From Bacteroidota bacterium (GTDB taxonomy: Bacteria > Bacteroidota > Bacteroidia > AKYH767-A > OLB10), in contig JADKDR010000004.1 of the NCBI GenBank assembly GCA_016714535.1, forward strand, positions 186,001-250,000: a DNA stretch of 64,000 nt, read 5' to 3'. A program made the translations under genes and the position numbers. Positions 9,803-18,589 of this stretch are shown here, in pieces (positions within the stretch are counted from its first letter, which is position 1; each line of letters opens with the position of its first letter). The notes under the pieces were generated by a model. The model had not been told where the DNA came from and did no database searches. It saw only the letters and a list, made by a program, of their open reading frames with translations.

Positions 9803-10211
9803 ATGAGAGATGCCTCTGCTGATTGGTAAGTAAATTAATAGGAATTAATAGTGGTTAATCCGATCATGCTTTTGTTAGAAATAAGCACAACAACAAACAA
9901 CCTATTTTTTTACAATTAATTCATCTTTAAACTTACTGTTCATATGAATCCTCACTATTATCAATTATAGTGAATGAAAAATGTTTAGCTGTAAAAACAT
10001 ATCAAAACATATATAGTAATCGTTATCTGACTTTTTCGTTTGTCTGTGATTTTAAAAATAAAATATTACTATTTGCAAACGACTACCTACTCGTTTGTTT
10101 CTTTACAAACGCTGGCTTTTTATTTTATCTTGGTAAGTGCGCTTACAGAAGTTGAGGTTCAGGAATTATCTTACACGGAATAAATTGCAAACACGAACTT
10201 AAGAATGCTAA
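9803..10211. other. Intergenic region, no gene seen
   Basis: This AT-rich stretch lies between convergent genes. A 61-codon ORF at 9970-10155 has no recognisable features and I treat it as chance. No RNA gene or repeat is seen. Confidence 0.45.
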
Positions 10212-10889
10212 TTACTTAATCACCCATACCCGCATTGGAACATCTTGTAATGGACGATCGTTTAATGCCTTGGTTGTTTTTTGGGAGCATATACTATCAA
10301 TTATTTCAATGCCTTTAATTACTTCTCCATACACCGTATAATTTCCATCCAGATGCGGAGTACCTCCAACGGTGGTATATATTTTACGCTGGGCATCATT
10401 CAAAGTGAACTTTCTTCTTTTGGCATAGGCTTCGAGCGAATCGGGGAGAAAAATTTTTCCCTGCACGATATAAAACTCACCACCATGCGATCGTTTTTCG
10501 GGGTTGTCTTCGCGGGCTTGCGCCAACACCCCTTTCTTGTGATACAGGCCGGGTATTAGCTCGGCTGCTATGGTATAGGTTAACGTATCGTGCTCGCCAC
10601 AGGCGCTATCGGGATGGGCATTGCGACTATCGCTGCTGCCTCCTTGCATCATAAATTGATTAATTACCCTGAAAAATGTGGTGCTATCATAATAGCCCTG
10701 ACTTGCAAGTTTTAGAAAATTGTCGCGATGGATGGGTGTAGCATCATATAAACGAACTTCCATAACCCCAAAACGGGTTTCTATTCCTATAATATGCTTG
10801 CCCGAAGTAAGCCCCTTTTTTGAGACAGCGCACCTGTTAATAACTATTATGGCAAGTACAAAAATTGGTATCCAATAGTGTTTTTTCAT
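10212..10889 (-). CDS. Exported cyclophilin-type peptidyl-prolyl cis-trans isomerase
   Basis: Catalyses cis-trans isomerisation of X-Pro bonds. The 225-residue protein starts with a short basic stretch and a hydrophobic segment (residues 5-20), so it is membrane-anchored or periplasmic. A Cys at residue 21 lies behind VINR, which is a poor lipobox. Cyclophilin signatures: FGVMEVRLYDATPIHRDNF, FFRVINQFMMQGG with the catalytic Arg, GGEFYIVQGK, and the C-terminal GTPHLDGNYTVYGEVIKG. A stretch rich in charged residues (KIFLPDSLEAYAKRRKFTL) is inserted between the last two motifs, as often seen in Bacteroidota exported cyclophilins. It has no operon partner. Confidence 0.9.
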   Translation of the reverse strand: MKKHYWIPIFVLAIIVINRCAVSKKGLTSGKHIIGIETRFGVMEVRLYDATPIHRDNFLKLASQGYYDSTTFFRVINQFMMQGGSSDSRNAHPDSACGEHDTLTYTIAAELIPGLYHKKGVLAQAREDNPEKRSHGGEFYIVQGKIFLPDSLEAYAKRRKFTLNDAQRKIYTTVGGTPHLDGNYTVYGEVIKGIEIIDSICSQKTTKALNDRPLQDVPMRVWVIK

Positions 10890-11196
10890 AAGCGAATTGA
10901 TATTTTCAAAAGACCGACAAGTTATTCACCCATTGTTAATAACTCTATACTTCGTTTAATTTTACCTCAGCCATATTTTGCAAAAAGGTAAAAATATTAT
11001 TTCTATCGTTGCATGTGTTTGTATCTGATTCTTCTTAAAGAATCCATTTGCTAAGGACTATTCTAAATAATAAAACGGTAATTACGGGGAAAGAAATAAA
11101 CAGCAAATGCAAGATTACTTAAAAAAAAGTAGGCTCTTGCACAAAATTTGATATTATTCATTCTGTATCCCTTTACTAAACTACCAACAATTAACT
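10890..11196. other. Divergent intergenic region, no gene seen
   Basis: This stretch separates the cyclophilin gene (minus) from the coiled-coil protein gene (plus) and should hold both promoters. I find no full-match promoter and no RNA or repeat. Confidence 0.4.
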
Positions 11197-12135
11197 ATGG
11201 CAGTAAAAGACGATGATTTTGATGACCAGGAGTACGAAAGCAGGGGCAATCCCAAGCGTACGGCATTCATCATAATTCTTACCATATTATTGGCTTGCAA
11301 CGGATTGTTGCTATGGCAATTTTTTGATAAGAAAAAAGACCTGGAGATTGTACAGCAAAATCTGGACGAAACCATTGGTCAGAAAGATCAGCTGGGAGCA
11401 GAACTAACGCGCCTAAAAATAGAATATGAGAAAATAAGTCAGGATAATACCAACCTGCAAGCACAACTGCAGCAAAAAGAAGAGGTCATAAATGAAAAAA
11501 TCAGTGAAATACAGCGATTAATAAACAGTGGTGACGCCACACAACTAAAGCGTGCCAAGCAGGAACTTGAGAATTTGCGCATGCTCAACCAAAACTATGT
11601 GGCAAAAATAGATTCGCTTAATACTGAAAACATTCAGCTTAGCGAACAGAATAAAAATCTGAACACGACCCTTACCATAGCCCAGGAAGAAGTAAAAACA
11701 TTAGCCGAACAGAATAAAGGTTTGAGCGATCGTATTGCAAAAACCAATTTATTAAAAGCCAAGGAAATTCTGATAACGGGTGTAAAGTTTAAGAAAAGCG
11801 GAAAAGAACTTGATGTTGACGTTGCTGATGAAACCGAAAAACTCCGTATTGCATTTACCATCATGGAAAACGCCACTGCTGAGGCCGGCAAACGAGAGAT
11901 ATTTATTAGGGTTATAAGTCCCGATGGCGCTGTAATGGCTACCTCATCTAATACCTTTACATATAGGGGAGAAAACACACTTTATACATTGAAAGAAACT
12001 ACAAACTATCAAAATCATGATACACCTCTTACTTACTATTGGACACGCAATACCTCCTATTCGAAAGGCAAATATGAAATAGAAATATTCTGCACCGACC
12101 ATCTGATTGGTCGTGGTAGTGTAACACTGAAATAA
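11197..12135 (+). CDS. Membrane-anchored coiled-coil protein
   Basis: A protein of 312 residues that I cannot assign to a named family with certainty. An acidic cytoplasmic head (MAVKDDDFDDQEYES) is followed by one transmembrane helix at about 24-44. A long coiled coil covers about 48-185 (heptads rich in Leu, Gln, Glu and Lys, e.g. AQLQQKEEVINEKISEIQRL). A compact C-terminal beta-rich domain follows (about 190-312, GVKFKKSGKELDVDVADETEKLRIAF to the end). The layout suggests a periplasmic rod with a globular end that spans or measures the cell envelope. Bacteroidota genomes carry similar uncharacterised proteins. The flanking genes give no hint of its job. Confidence 0.75.
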   Translation: MAVKDDDFDDQEYESRGNPKRTAFIIILTILLACNGLLLWQFFDKKKDLEIVQQNLDETIGQKDQLGAELTRLKIEYEKISQDNTNLQAQLQQKEEVINEKISEIQRLINSGDATQLKRAKQELENLRMLNQNYVAKIDSLNTENIQLSEQNKNLNTTLTIAQEEVKTLAEQNKGLSDRIAKTNLLKAKEILITGVKFKKSGKELDVDVADETEKLRIAFTIMENATAEAGKREIFIRVISPDGAVMATSSNTFTYRGENTLYTLKETTNYQNHDTPLTYYWTRNTSYSKGKYEIEIFCTDHLIGRGSVTLK

Positions 12136-12269
12136 GCTCGCATCAACCCAAGAGCAAGTGCCTGTGCTTCAATAAATATTTCTTGATACTTTATTTTCAC
12201 AACCAATATTACACAACCTCTTATTATTAGCATTCGCTACAATCAAAAAAAATACGCATCACATTGGAA

Positions 12270-12749
12270 TTAAAATAATCCCTCTTTAGCGCTTACCGTA
12301 CTTTCGTATCCTTTATCTATGTGTAAGCGATGACCTTTGGCAGCTTCTACGGCAAGTTCATCGCAGCGGTTGTTATATGGATTTTGCGCATGGCCTTTTA
12401 TCCATTTAAACTTTACCTGGTGCTGCCTGAATATTATTAAAAAACGTTTCCACAAGTCAGGATTTTTTGCCTTGGCAAATCTTTTTTGTTCCCAGCCAAA
12501 TACCCATCCTTTTTCTACAGCATCTACTACATACTTCGAATCGCTGACTACAAGTACCAATGTGCCGGGCTTACGCAATTTTTCGAGGGCGGTAATAACG
12601 CCAAGCAACTCCATGCGGTTGTTGGTAGTATACCTATACCCTTCTGAAAATTCTTTGGCATAATTGCCGGCCAACATTACGATACCAAAGCCACCCGGAC
12701 CGGGATTTCCACGTGCACTTCCATCTGTGTAAATTGTAACCTCGTTCAC
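12270..12749 (-). CDS. rnhA: Ribonuclease HI
   Basis: Degrades the RNA strand of RNA-DNA hybrids. The protein has 159 residues, the normal bacterial length. It begins with the metal-binding strand TIYTDGSARGNPGPGG (catalytic Asp at 9), has Glu in RMELLGVITALE and Asp in VVSDSKYVV, the basic KRFAKAKNPDLW stretch, and the handle/His region KWIKGHAQNPYNNRCDELA. The start is GTG at 12749. It overlaps the stop TAG of the upstream MarC-like gene by one base (TAGTG), so the two genes are probably translationally coupled. Confidence 0.95.
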   Translation of the reverse strand: MNEVTIYTDGSARGNPGPGGFGIVMLAGNYAKEFSEGYRYTTNNRMELLGVITALEKLRKPGTLVLVVSDSKYVVDAVEKGWVFGWEQKRFAKAKNPDLWKRFLIIFRQHQVKFKWIKGHAQNPYNNRCDELAVEAAKGHRLHIDKGYESTVSAKEGLF

Positions 12750-13309
12750 TATACGTTTATATTACTACGAAATAAATTTACTGCTATGGCAAGCAATATA
12801 AATCCAAACACTTTGCGGATGATGGCAATGCCGGTTTTACCAAGAAAATTTTCAAGAAAGCCAAGGTTTTTAAGGCACAGGTATACCAGAAGTAAATTAA
12901 GGGTTATGCCAATGAGTATGGTAGGAACATCGTATTTACTGCGCAACGAAAGTAAGGTGGTCATTGTACCCGCACCGGCAATTAACGGAAAAGCGATAGG
13001 AACGATGGAGGCCGTAGCAGAATTTTCATCTTTGTAAATCTTAACTCCCAATATCATTTCGAGTGCAATAAAAAAGAGTACCAAACCACCTGCTATGGCA
13101 AAGGAAGGGATATCGATGCCCATAAAACTAAGCAACGTTTCGCCCAGAAATAAAAATGCTACCATTATGATGAGTGATACGATGGTAACCTTTTCGGGAT
13201 GAATGGTGCCAACCTTGCTTCGAATATCAAGAATTACGGGAACCGAACCAATAATGTCAATCACTGCAAACAGGATCATGGTAACAGTAATTATTTCTTT
13301 TAAATTCAT
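12749..13309 (-). CDS. MarC family integral membrane protein
   Basis: A protein of 186 residues with six predicted transmembrane helices and the MarC/YchE family pattern: an N-terminal D-IGSVPV segment in the first helix, a central GG-L-F-IALEMILG stretch, and the PIAFPLIAGAGTMTTLL motif that is diagnostic for this family. Substrate and function of the family are unclear; the early link to multiple antibiotic resistance was later questioned. It forms a two-gene unit with rnhA, which starts one base inside its stop codon. No regulatory site is seen. Confidence 0.9.
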   Translation of the reverse strand: MNLKEIITVTMILFAVIDIIGSVPVILDIRSKVGTIHPEKVTIVSLIIMVAFLFLGETLLSFMGIDIPSFAIAGGLVLFFIALEMILGVKIYKDENSATASIVPIAFPLIAGAGTMTTLLSLRSKYDVPTILIGITLNLLLVYLCLKNLGFLENFLGKTGIAIIRKVFGFILLAIAVNLFRSNINV

Positions 13310-13465
13310 GCTGCAAAGTATTTAGGCTGCAAAGGTAACAGAATAGAATTGGATTTTTTTTCGAATCACCAACATACTATAGAGAGAAACTCTCGTGCGT
13401 AATAATTGAATGAGGTACACCTTGATAACGATAACTATATACGTTTTATAGTTACAAGACCGATA

Positions 13466-14404
13466 TTAGTCCTTCGAAAAGTAATCGGAGCCTTCGTAAA
13501 TTCCTGTTTTTTGTTTAGAGAGTTGCATCAATAAGTCATTTACTAGGGCGCTGGCCCCAAAGCGAAACATATCGGGATTCATCCACGCCATACCAAGCGT
13601 TTCGCGCAGTACCACAAGGTAATTAATGGCAAGCTTGGCAGTAGCAATGCCACCCGCTGGCTTCATGCCTATCATCTTTTTTTCTTTATCATAAAAATCG
13701 CGGATAGCCTCAAGCATAACAAGAGTAACAGGCAAGGTTGCCGCAGGTTGTACCTTTCCGGTAGATGTTTTAATAAAATCGGCACCTGCATACATGGCAA
13801 GGTCGCTGGCTTTGCGCACATTATCGAGAGTGCTTAGCTCCCCTGTTTCTAATATCACTTTCAGATGTGCGTGGCCACAGGCCGCTTTAACAGCTGCAAT
13901 TTCATCAAACACATAATTGTATTCGCCTTCAAAAAATTTTCCCCGACTAATAACCATGTCTATCTCATCAGCTCCTTCATTTACCGCATACTTGGTTTCG
14001 TCAATTTTAAATTTGCGATTGCTCATTCCGCTAGGGAATGCTGTTGCAACAGCGGCTACTTTCACGCTGCTGTTTTTAAGTCTTTGCTTGGCTACTGCCA
14101 CCATATTAGGATAAACACAAACCGCAGCTACAGATGGAATATCATCCTCTTCGCTGGGGCGAATAGCTTTGTTACACAGCTGTATTACTTTACCCGGAGT
14201 ATCGCGTGCCTCTAAAGTGGTAAGATCGCACATACTTAGTGCAAGTTTTAGGGCATCCACTTTGCTGGTGGTTTTTATGCTTCGTTTTCCAAAACGTGCA
14301 ATGCGCTCTTCTACTCCCACCTGATCGATGGATGGCGATAAGGATATGATTTCTCTTGGTGACATTTTTTTTATTTCTTTTTCTTTTGTTGAAAGGCCTG
14401 ACAT
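13466..14404 (-). CDS. deoC: Deoxyribose-phosphate aldolase (eukaryote-like DERA)
   Basis: Cleaves 2-deoxyribose-5-phosphate to glyceraldehyde-3-phosphate and acetaldehyde in deoxynucleoside catabolism. It is a class I Schiff-base TIM barrel. The reactive Lys lies in ADFIKTSTGK. Other family segments are VCVYPNMV, VATAFPSGMS, DEIDMVISRGKFFEGEY and KPAGGIATAKLA. The length of about 300 residues and the N-terminal extension match the DERA type of animals and many Bacteroidota rather than the 220-residue type. The frame is open to a TTG at 14440. ATG codons at 14404 and 14365 are better starts, and the second is preceded by an A-rich tract. The gene sits 86 bp (from 14404) downstream of the SNF2 helicase gene on the same strand and may share its transcript. 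Confidence 0.93.
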   Translation of the reverse strand: MSGLSTKEKEIKKMSPREIISLSPSIDQVGVEERIARFGKRSIKTTSKVDALKLALSMCDLTTLEARDTPGKVIQLCNKAIRPSEEDDIPSVAAVCVYPNMVAVAKQRLKNSSVKVAAVATAFPSGMSNRKFKIDETKYAVNEGADEIDMVISRGKFFEGEYNYVFDEIAAVKAACGHAHLKVILETGELSTLDNVRKASDLAMYAGADFIKTSTGKVQPAATLPVTLVMLEAIRDFYDKEKKMIGMKPAGGIATAKLAINYLVVLRETLGMAWMNPDMFRFGASALVNDLLMQLSKQKTGIYEGSDYFSKD

Positions 14405-14490
14405 CAAATTCGTTCTTGCGTGATTATTGGATACCGGCAAACAGTTAATATATCCCTCAATATTTTTTCTTTTGTAAAAGTATCAAATTT

Positions 14491-16974
14491 TTATTTGTTC
14501 ATCATGGCAGCCAACATTTTTAAAAATCCGGCTACCGATTCCTCACTCTGCACAGGCAGGTTAAGGTAGGTTTGGCCTGTGGTTTCATCTCTTTTGGTTA
14601 TAGATTTAACAAGCATTTGGAGCCCATTTTCTTTGTGTATTACCAGTTGCAACTTTTCAAAAAACGCAGCTCCTGCCTTTACAATTTCCTCAGGTTGAAA
14701 ATCCGGAACCGAAACATCAGCAGGCGGATTGCCTTCGGCCGATTCAAACGGCAGCGCCATTTGTCTGTTTGTTGGGTTGTCAACTTTACTACTGGTAAAC
14801 GTTTCTCTCTCGGTGGCAATTTCCTGAGCTACATCAGACTGTGTAACGGTAGCTGTATTAGTTGAGTCTTCAGACGATGGTGGAGGCATCGTACTTTCTA
14901 CCAACTGCATAAATTTCGTAAACGAGCTTTCGTCCATAAATATTACATCCTGCCCTTTGTCAAGAATACCTTTGGCCATGGCTTGTTTAAACTCAAGTTT
15001 GGCAATCATCTGGCTCTCGATGGTATCCATCGATACCATGTTTATAATTTGCACTTTGCGTTGTTGCCCCATGCGATGCACACGTGCAATTCGCTGTTCA
15101 AGCACAGCAGGATTCCAGGGCAAATCAAGATTAACCAGCAACGAAGCCGATTGGAGATTTAATCCTACACCACCGGCATCGGTACTCAAAAAGATTTTAC
15201 TCGATCTTTTATTTCTGAAATGTTCAAGTAAATCCTTTCTGTTTTTGCTGGCAATACCACCATGCAAGTATTCATACTCGATACCACGCGCATCCAGTTC
15301 TTGTGCTACTAACCGCGTCATTCGCTCCCACTGACTAAAGACTACAGCCTTTTGGTCGGTTTCGAAAATGGCTTCTTCTAGAATATTCATCAGCTCTTCC
15401 ACCTTTGTATCATGGCGTGTTTCCTGATCGATAATATACGTACTATCACACACCATACGCATTTGCCCCATTAGTATCATTAGCTTTTGACGTTCCTCTT
15501 CGGTAAGAAAACCTTTCCGCTTCCACCTGTTAACGATTTGCGACACATCGGCCTGAAAAGAATTGTGTAAGTCTCTTTGTGCCTGTGTCATTGGAACAAA
15601 AAGTGTTTTAACCATGCGTTCAGGTAATTGATTACTTACAACACTTTTGTTTCTGCGTATGGTAAATTCACTTAGCAAGGTGCCAAGTTTATGGAGGTCT
15701 TTATACCCAACCACTTTATTGGTAGATTCGTCAATGTGCTGATGATTGTGTAACAAACGGTACAAGGGCCCAAGCCTAAATTGATCAATTACCTGTACAA
15801 CACTGTACAACTCCTCAATGCGATTTTCGAGAGGAGTGCCGGTTAACACGATGATATGTTTGGATTGCAATTGTTTTATGCTGTAAGAAATTTTGGTGCG
15901 CCAGTTTTTTATTCGTTGCGCTTCGTCAAGAATAATTAAATCGAAACGTTCGTGATTAATCAATTTATGGTCATTGCCGGCAGCGTTGTAACTTGCAATT
16001 TTATAAAACGATTGATTGCGGTATTGGCCTGCACGCACATGCATTGGCCCTTCAATTACAGAGGCTTGGCTTTTTGTAAATTTTTCGATCTCCGAAAGCC
16101 ACTGATATTTGAGCGAAGTTGGACATATAATCAAAACGGAATTTATTCCGTTTATGTGCCTTAGCAATTCGGCTGCTGCTAACGCCTGTATGGTTTTGCC
16201 AAGGCCCATTTCATCAGCTATTAAGGACCTGCCTGCACGGGCTGCAAACAAGGCGCCTTCCAACTGATAAGGGAACAGTGACACTTTGATTAATTTTTTA
16301 AAAATAGAATTCTGTGGTAAGGCTTCTATTTTCTTTTTTCGAAGCACATCATCTCTTTGCTGTAAAATAAATGCAAGGGCATCATCGTTGCATCTGAAGT
16401 TTTCATCTATCGTTTGTGCTTCTTTTATAATTGAATCAATGTTTTCAAAATGTTGCTCATCCAGTATCTGGTTGCGGTCGAAATATTTATTTTTCCATTG
16501 TATTAATTTTTCAGTATTGGTACTACCAATGCGCAACATAACTTGACGCGTGGCACCATACTTTATGTATAGGCTCGAATGTATTGGTACCGGCACATTT
16601 GCAATTTGCTTTACAGGAATTTTCTTTTCTTTTAAATAAACCCATACATATTCTATGTGCTTGCATGTGCCTAACTGATTAGTTTTAAAATCAAGGCAAG
16701 TGCAAAAGTTTAAGCCCGGGTTAGGATGGCGCAATGCAACACGGTGCCATTGTTTGCTTCCCTGTTGTTGCACATTATAATCGGCATATACCTGCTCGGG
16801 CGAAAGCTTGCGTATTTCGAATTTTTGGGTTTCGGCATATTGCTTTCGTAATAAAATTTGGTATTCGTCAATGCCCATATCCTTTGGCTTGCGGTAGTAA
16901 CTTACCTTCGGAATGGTATCATTTACTTTACGCTTTGGCGATTTGCTTTTCATTGTTTTTGTATTGTTAGTCAT
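14491..16974 (-). CDS. SNF2-family DEAD/H helicase with SWIM zinc finger
   Basis: An ATP-dependent DNA translocase of 827 residues. The N-terminal part carries a SWIM zinc finger (NFCTCLDFKTNQLGTCKHIE, CxC...CxH, around residue 90-110). The SNF2 motor follows: motif I DEMGLGKTIQALA, motif II DEAQ, motif III LTGTPLENRIEELYS, then the second RecA lobe with VVFSQWERM, STDAGGVGLNLQSAS and the motif VI stretch QRIARVHRMGQQRKVQ. The C-terminal 170 residues are low in conservation, with Ser/Thr/Glu-rich linkers. Bacterial SNF2-SWIM proteins (RapA-distant) are of unsettled function, with roles in DNA repair or chromosome transactions suggested. deoC lies downstream. A second ATG seven codons in is an alternative start. 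Confidence 0.92.
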   Translation of the reverse strand: MTNNTKTMKSKSPKRKVNDTIPKVSYYRKPKDMGIDEYQILLRKQYAETQKFEIRKLSPEQVYADYNVQQQGSKQWHRVALRHPNPGLNFCTCLDFKTNQLGTCKHIEYVWVYLKEKKIPVKQIANVPVPIHSSLYIKYGATRQVMLRIGSTNTEKLIQWKNKYFDRNQILDEQHFENIDSIIKEAQTIDENFRCNDDALAFILQQRDDVLRKKKIEALPQNSIFKKLIKVSLFPYQLEGALFAARAGRSLIADEMGLGKTIQALAAAELLRHINGINSVLIICPTSLKYQWLSEIEKFTKSQASVIEGPMHVRAGQYRNQSFYKIASYNAAGNDHKLINHERFDLIILDEAQRIKNWRTKISYSIKQLQSKHIIVLTGTPLENRIEELYSVVQVIDQFRLGPLYRLLHNHQHIDESTNKVVGYKDLHKLGTLLSEFTIRRNKSVVSNQLPERMVKTLFVPMTQAQRDLHNSFQADVSQIVNRWKRKGFLTEEERQKLMILMGQMRMVCDSTYIIDQETRHDTKVEELMNILEEAIFETDQKAVVFSQWERMTRLVAQELDARGIEYEYLHGGIASKNRKDLLEHFRNKRSSKIFLSTDAGGVGLNLQSASLLVNLDLPWNPAVLEQRIARVHRMGQQRKVQIINMVSMDTIESQMIAKLEFKQAMAKGILDKGQDVIFMDESSFTKFMQLVESTMPPPSSEDSTNTATVTQSDVAQEIATERETFTSSKVDNPTNRQMALPFESAEGNPPADVSVPDFQPEEIVKAGAAFFEKLQLVIHKENGLQMLVKSITKRDETTGQTYLNLPVQSEESVAGFLKMLAAMMNK

Positions 16975-17046
16975 TTAAAAAACGAACTGAAATTAATGGC
17001 AACTAATGTATGATATTGCTACACGTTAGAAGATGTTAATGAAAAT

Positions 17047-17073
17047 AAAAACGCCTTAAGAAATCTTAAGGCG
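17047..17073 (-). terminator. Rho-independent terminator of the GDSL lipoprotein gene
   Basis: A perfect 9-bp stem CGCCTTAAG/CTTAAGGCG with AAAT loop lies at 17052-17073. Read on the minus strand it is followed by TTTTTATTTTC. It lies just after the stop of the minus-strand gene ending at 17101. Confidence 0.85.
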
Positions 17074-17100
17074 CATATTATTTATTGAAATAGCAGGTTA

Positions 17101-18543
17101 CTATGGGAATCGTATTCCCGGATATTTATTGGCATCTATCTCGGGCAACGATGCGCCAAACTTTGCATTGATAGCGCGTATCCACTGATTAGCTATGTTT
17201 CCATAACCGCGCATGTTTGGATGCACACCATCGAGAGAGAAAGCACCGCCTTGTACAAATTCGGTTGTATAGGTTACCCCATTAAACAACAAACCATCTT
17301 TTACAAAGGTTTTGAAAAACGAATTCATATCCACAAAGGCAAGGCCGTTGTCATTTGCTGCTTTTACAATTGTAGCATTATACGCTGTGGTAGCTTGTTT
17401 AATATTGTTTAGCTCCGTAAAATCTAAAACATAGTTTCCGGGAATAGGTTTTTGACTACCCCAGTTAGCGCACCTTATCGAATCTTGCGGAACCGACAGG
17501 CAAATAAACTCACCTGCCTTAATCTGACGGATATTGCCCAGTTGCGGCAACGATAGGTCGGTAATTACAAAGGCATTGGCACCTTCTTTAAAAACCATTT
17601 GAGGTAAGCCAAGCGCTTGTGCTCCTTGATTGTAAGAGGTGTAAGCAAAATTGAGCGAGTCGGCTTGACCTTTAGATAAACTTAAAGCATTGTAAGGCAC
17701 CGTATTAAAATATGGTATATCGGCAACATCCGGAATATTTGCAATGGCTCCCTTTACCTTACCGTTGTCGCTCATTTTAGCTACAATGGTATTAATGGCA
17801 TTAGTAAAAGTATCTACCGGTGTAATATCATTCATGCTCATACCTCCATTGGAACCCACACCACCACTGGTAGCATATAACAATACATCATTGTTTCCTA
17901 TCCACAATGTAAAGAAAGTTGGCTTGGCACGTAAGGCATCATCCACAACAGTTATTACACCCGGGTTTGAGCAGAAGCGGGCATAAAAAGGATTTCCTCC
18001 AAAAAATACGTTACCATATTTATTGTCTAATAATTGAAATGATTTGGCTCCGGGAACACCCAGGTTATTATATTTTTTTTGTCCGGAAGAATCTGCACGG
18101 CCCAGATAAAATTCAATATTATTATCTATAGGAGCTGCAGTAAGTGCAGGCCCAAGCGATTTAACACCAAGGCAATTAGCTATATCATTACGCAAAATTA
18201 ATTTTGGCAGGGTACGAAATGGAAACTGCACCCCAAGTGGCGAAGGAGAAACCCCATTGGTAGCATTTACTCCGGTAAGGTATGGCACTTCGAAAATAGC
18301 TCCACCACCCGCTTTAACCATTACTTCGTGTAACATTGATGGATAAGCATTCTCTTGCCCTTGTTTGTATAAGGCATTGTCCTGAAAACCGGCCGTAAGC
18401 GAATTGCCCAAGGCAACATACGTGCCGAAGTTGGCAGTGCCTGATGTATATTGAGGTTGATCAAACTCGGTTTTACATGCCCCAAAAAATGTAACGGTAA
18501 CTATATATGCTGCAAGCAGCTTATGGAAATTATTTTTTTTCAT
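17101..18543 (-). CDS. SGNH/GDSL-family lipoprotein, putative esterase
   Basis: A protein of 480 residues. The frame is open further upstream, but the ATG at 18543 gives a clean lipoprotein signal: basic MKKNNFHK, hydrophobic core, then FFGAC with the lipid-modified Cys at 23. SGNH blocks: G-N-S-L at 46-49 (the GDSL nucleophile block with Ser48), the GNND segment LWIGNNDVL (block III), and LDGVHPNMRGY near the C-terminus (Asp-x-x-His dyad of block V). It should be a periplasmic or outer-membrane esterase or lipase. The gene follows a FadL-like channel gene after 46 bp, a pairing common in Bacteroidota, which suggests lipid hydrolysis and uptake as one unit. A terminator follows. Confidence 0.88.
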   Translation of the reverse strand: MKKNNFHKLLAAYIVTVTFFGACKTEFDQPQYTSGTANFGTYVALGNSLTAGFQDNALYKQGQENAYPSMLHEVMVKAGGGAIFEVPYLTGVNATNGVSPSPLGVQFPFRTLPKLILRNDIANCLGVKSLGPALTAAPIDNNIEFYLGRADSSGQKKYNNLGVPGAKSFQLLDNKYGNVFFGGNPFYARFCSNPGVITVVDDALRAKPTFFTLWIGNNDVLLYATSGGVGSNGGMSMNDITPVDTFTNAINTIVAKMSDNGKVKGAIANIPDVADIPYFNTVPYNALSLSKGQADSLNFAYTSYNQGAQALGLPQMVFKEGANAFVITDLSLPQLGNIRQIKAGEFICLSVPQDSIRCANWGSQKPIPGNYVLDFTELNNIKQATTAYNATIVKAANDNGLAFVDMNSFFKTFVKDGLLFNGVTYTTEFVQGGAFSLDGVHPNMRGYGNIANQWIRAINAKFGASLPEIDANKYPGIRFP

Positions 18544-18589
18544 CCGGATGTGATTTTTAGTTATTAATAACATTGATAATGGTTGCATT

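Noticed and set aside
9970..10155. 61-codon ORF between convergent genes
   Set aside because: Low-complexity Phe/Tyr/Leu composition of AT-rich intergenic DNA; no promoter or family features.
13432..13454. AT-rich hairpin TAACTATA...TATAGTTA after deoC
   Set aside because: The stem has only A/T-rich pairs and no U-tract follows, so I could not support it as a terminator.
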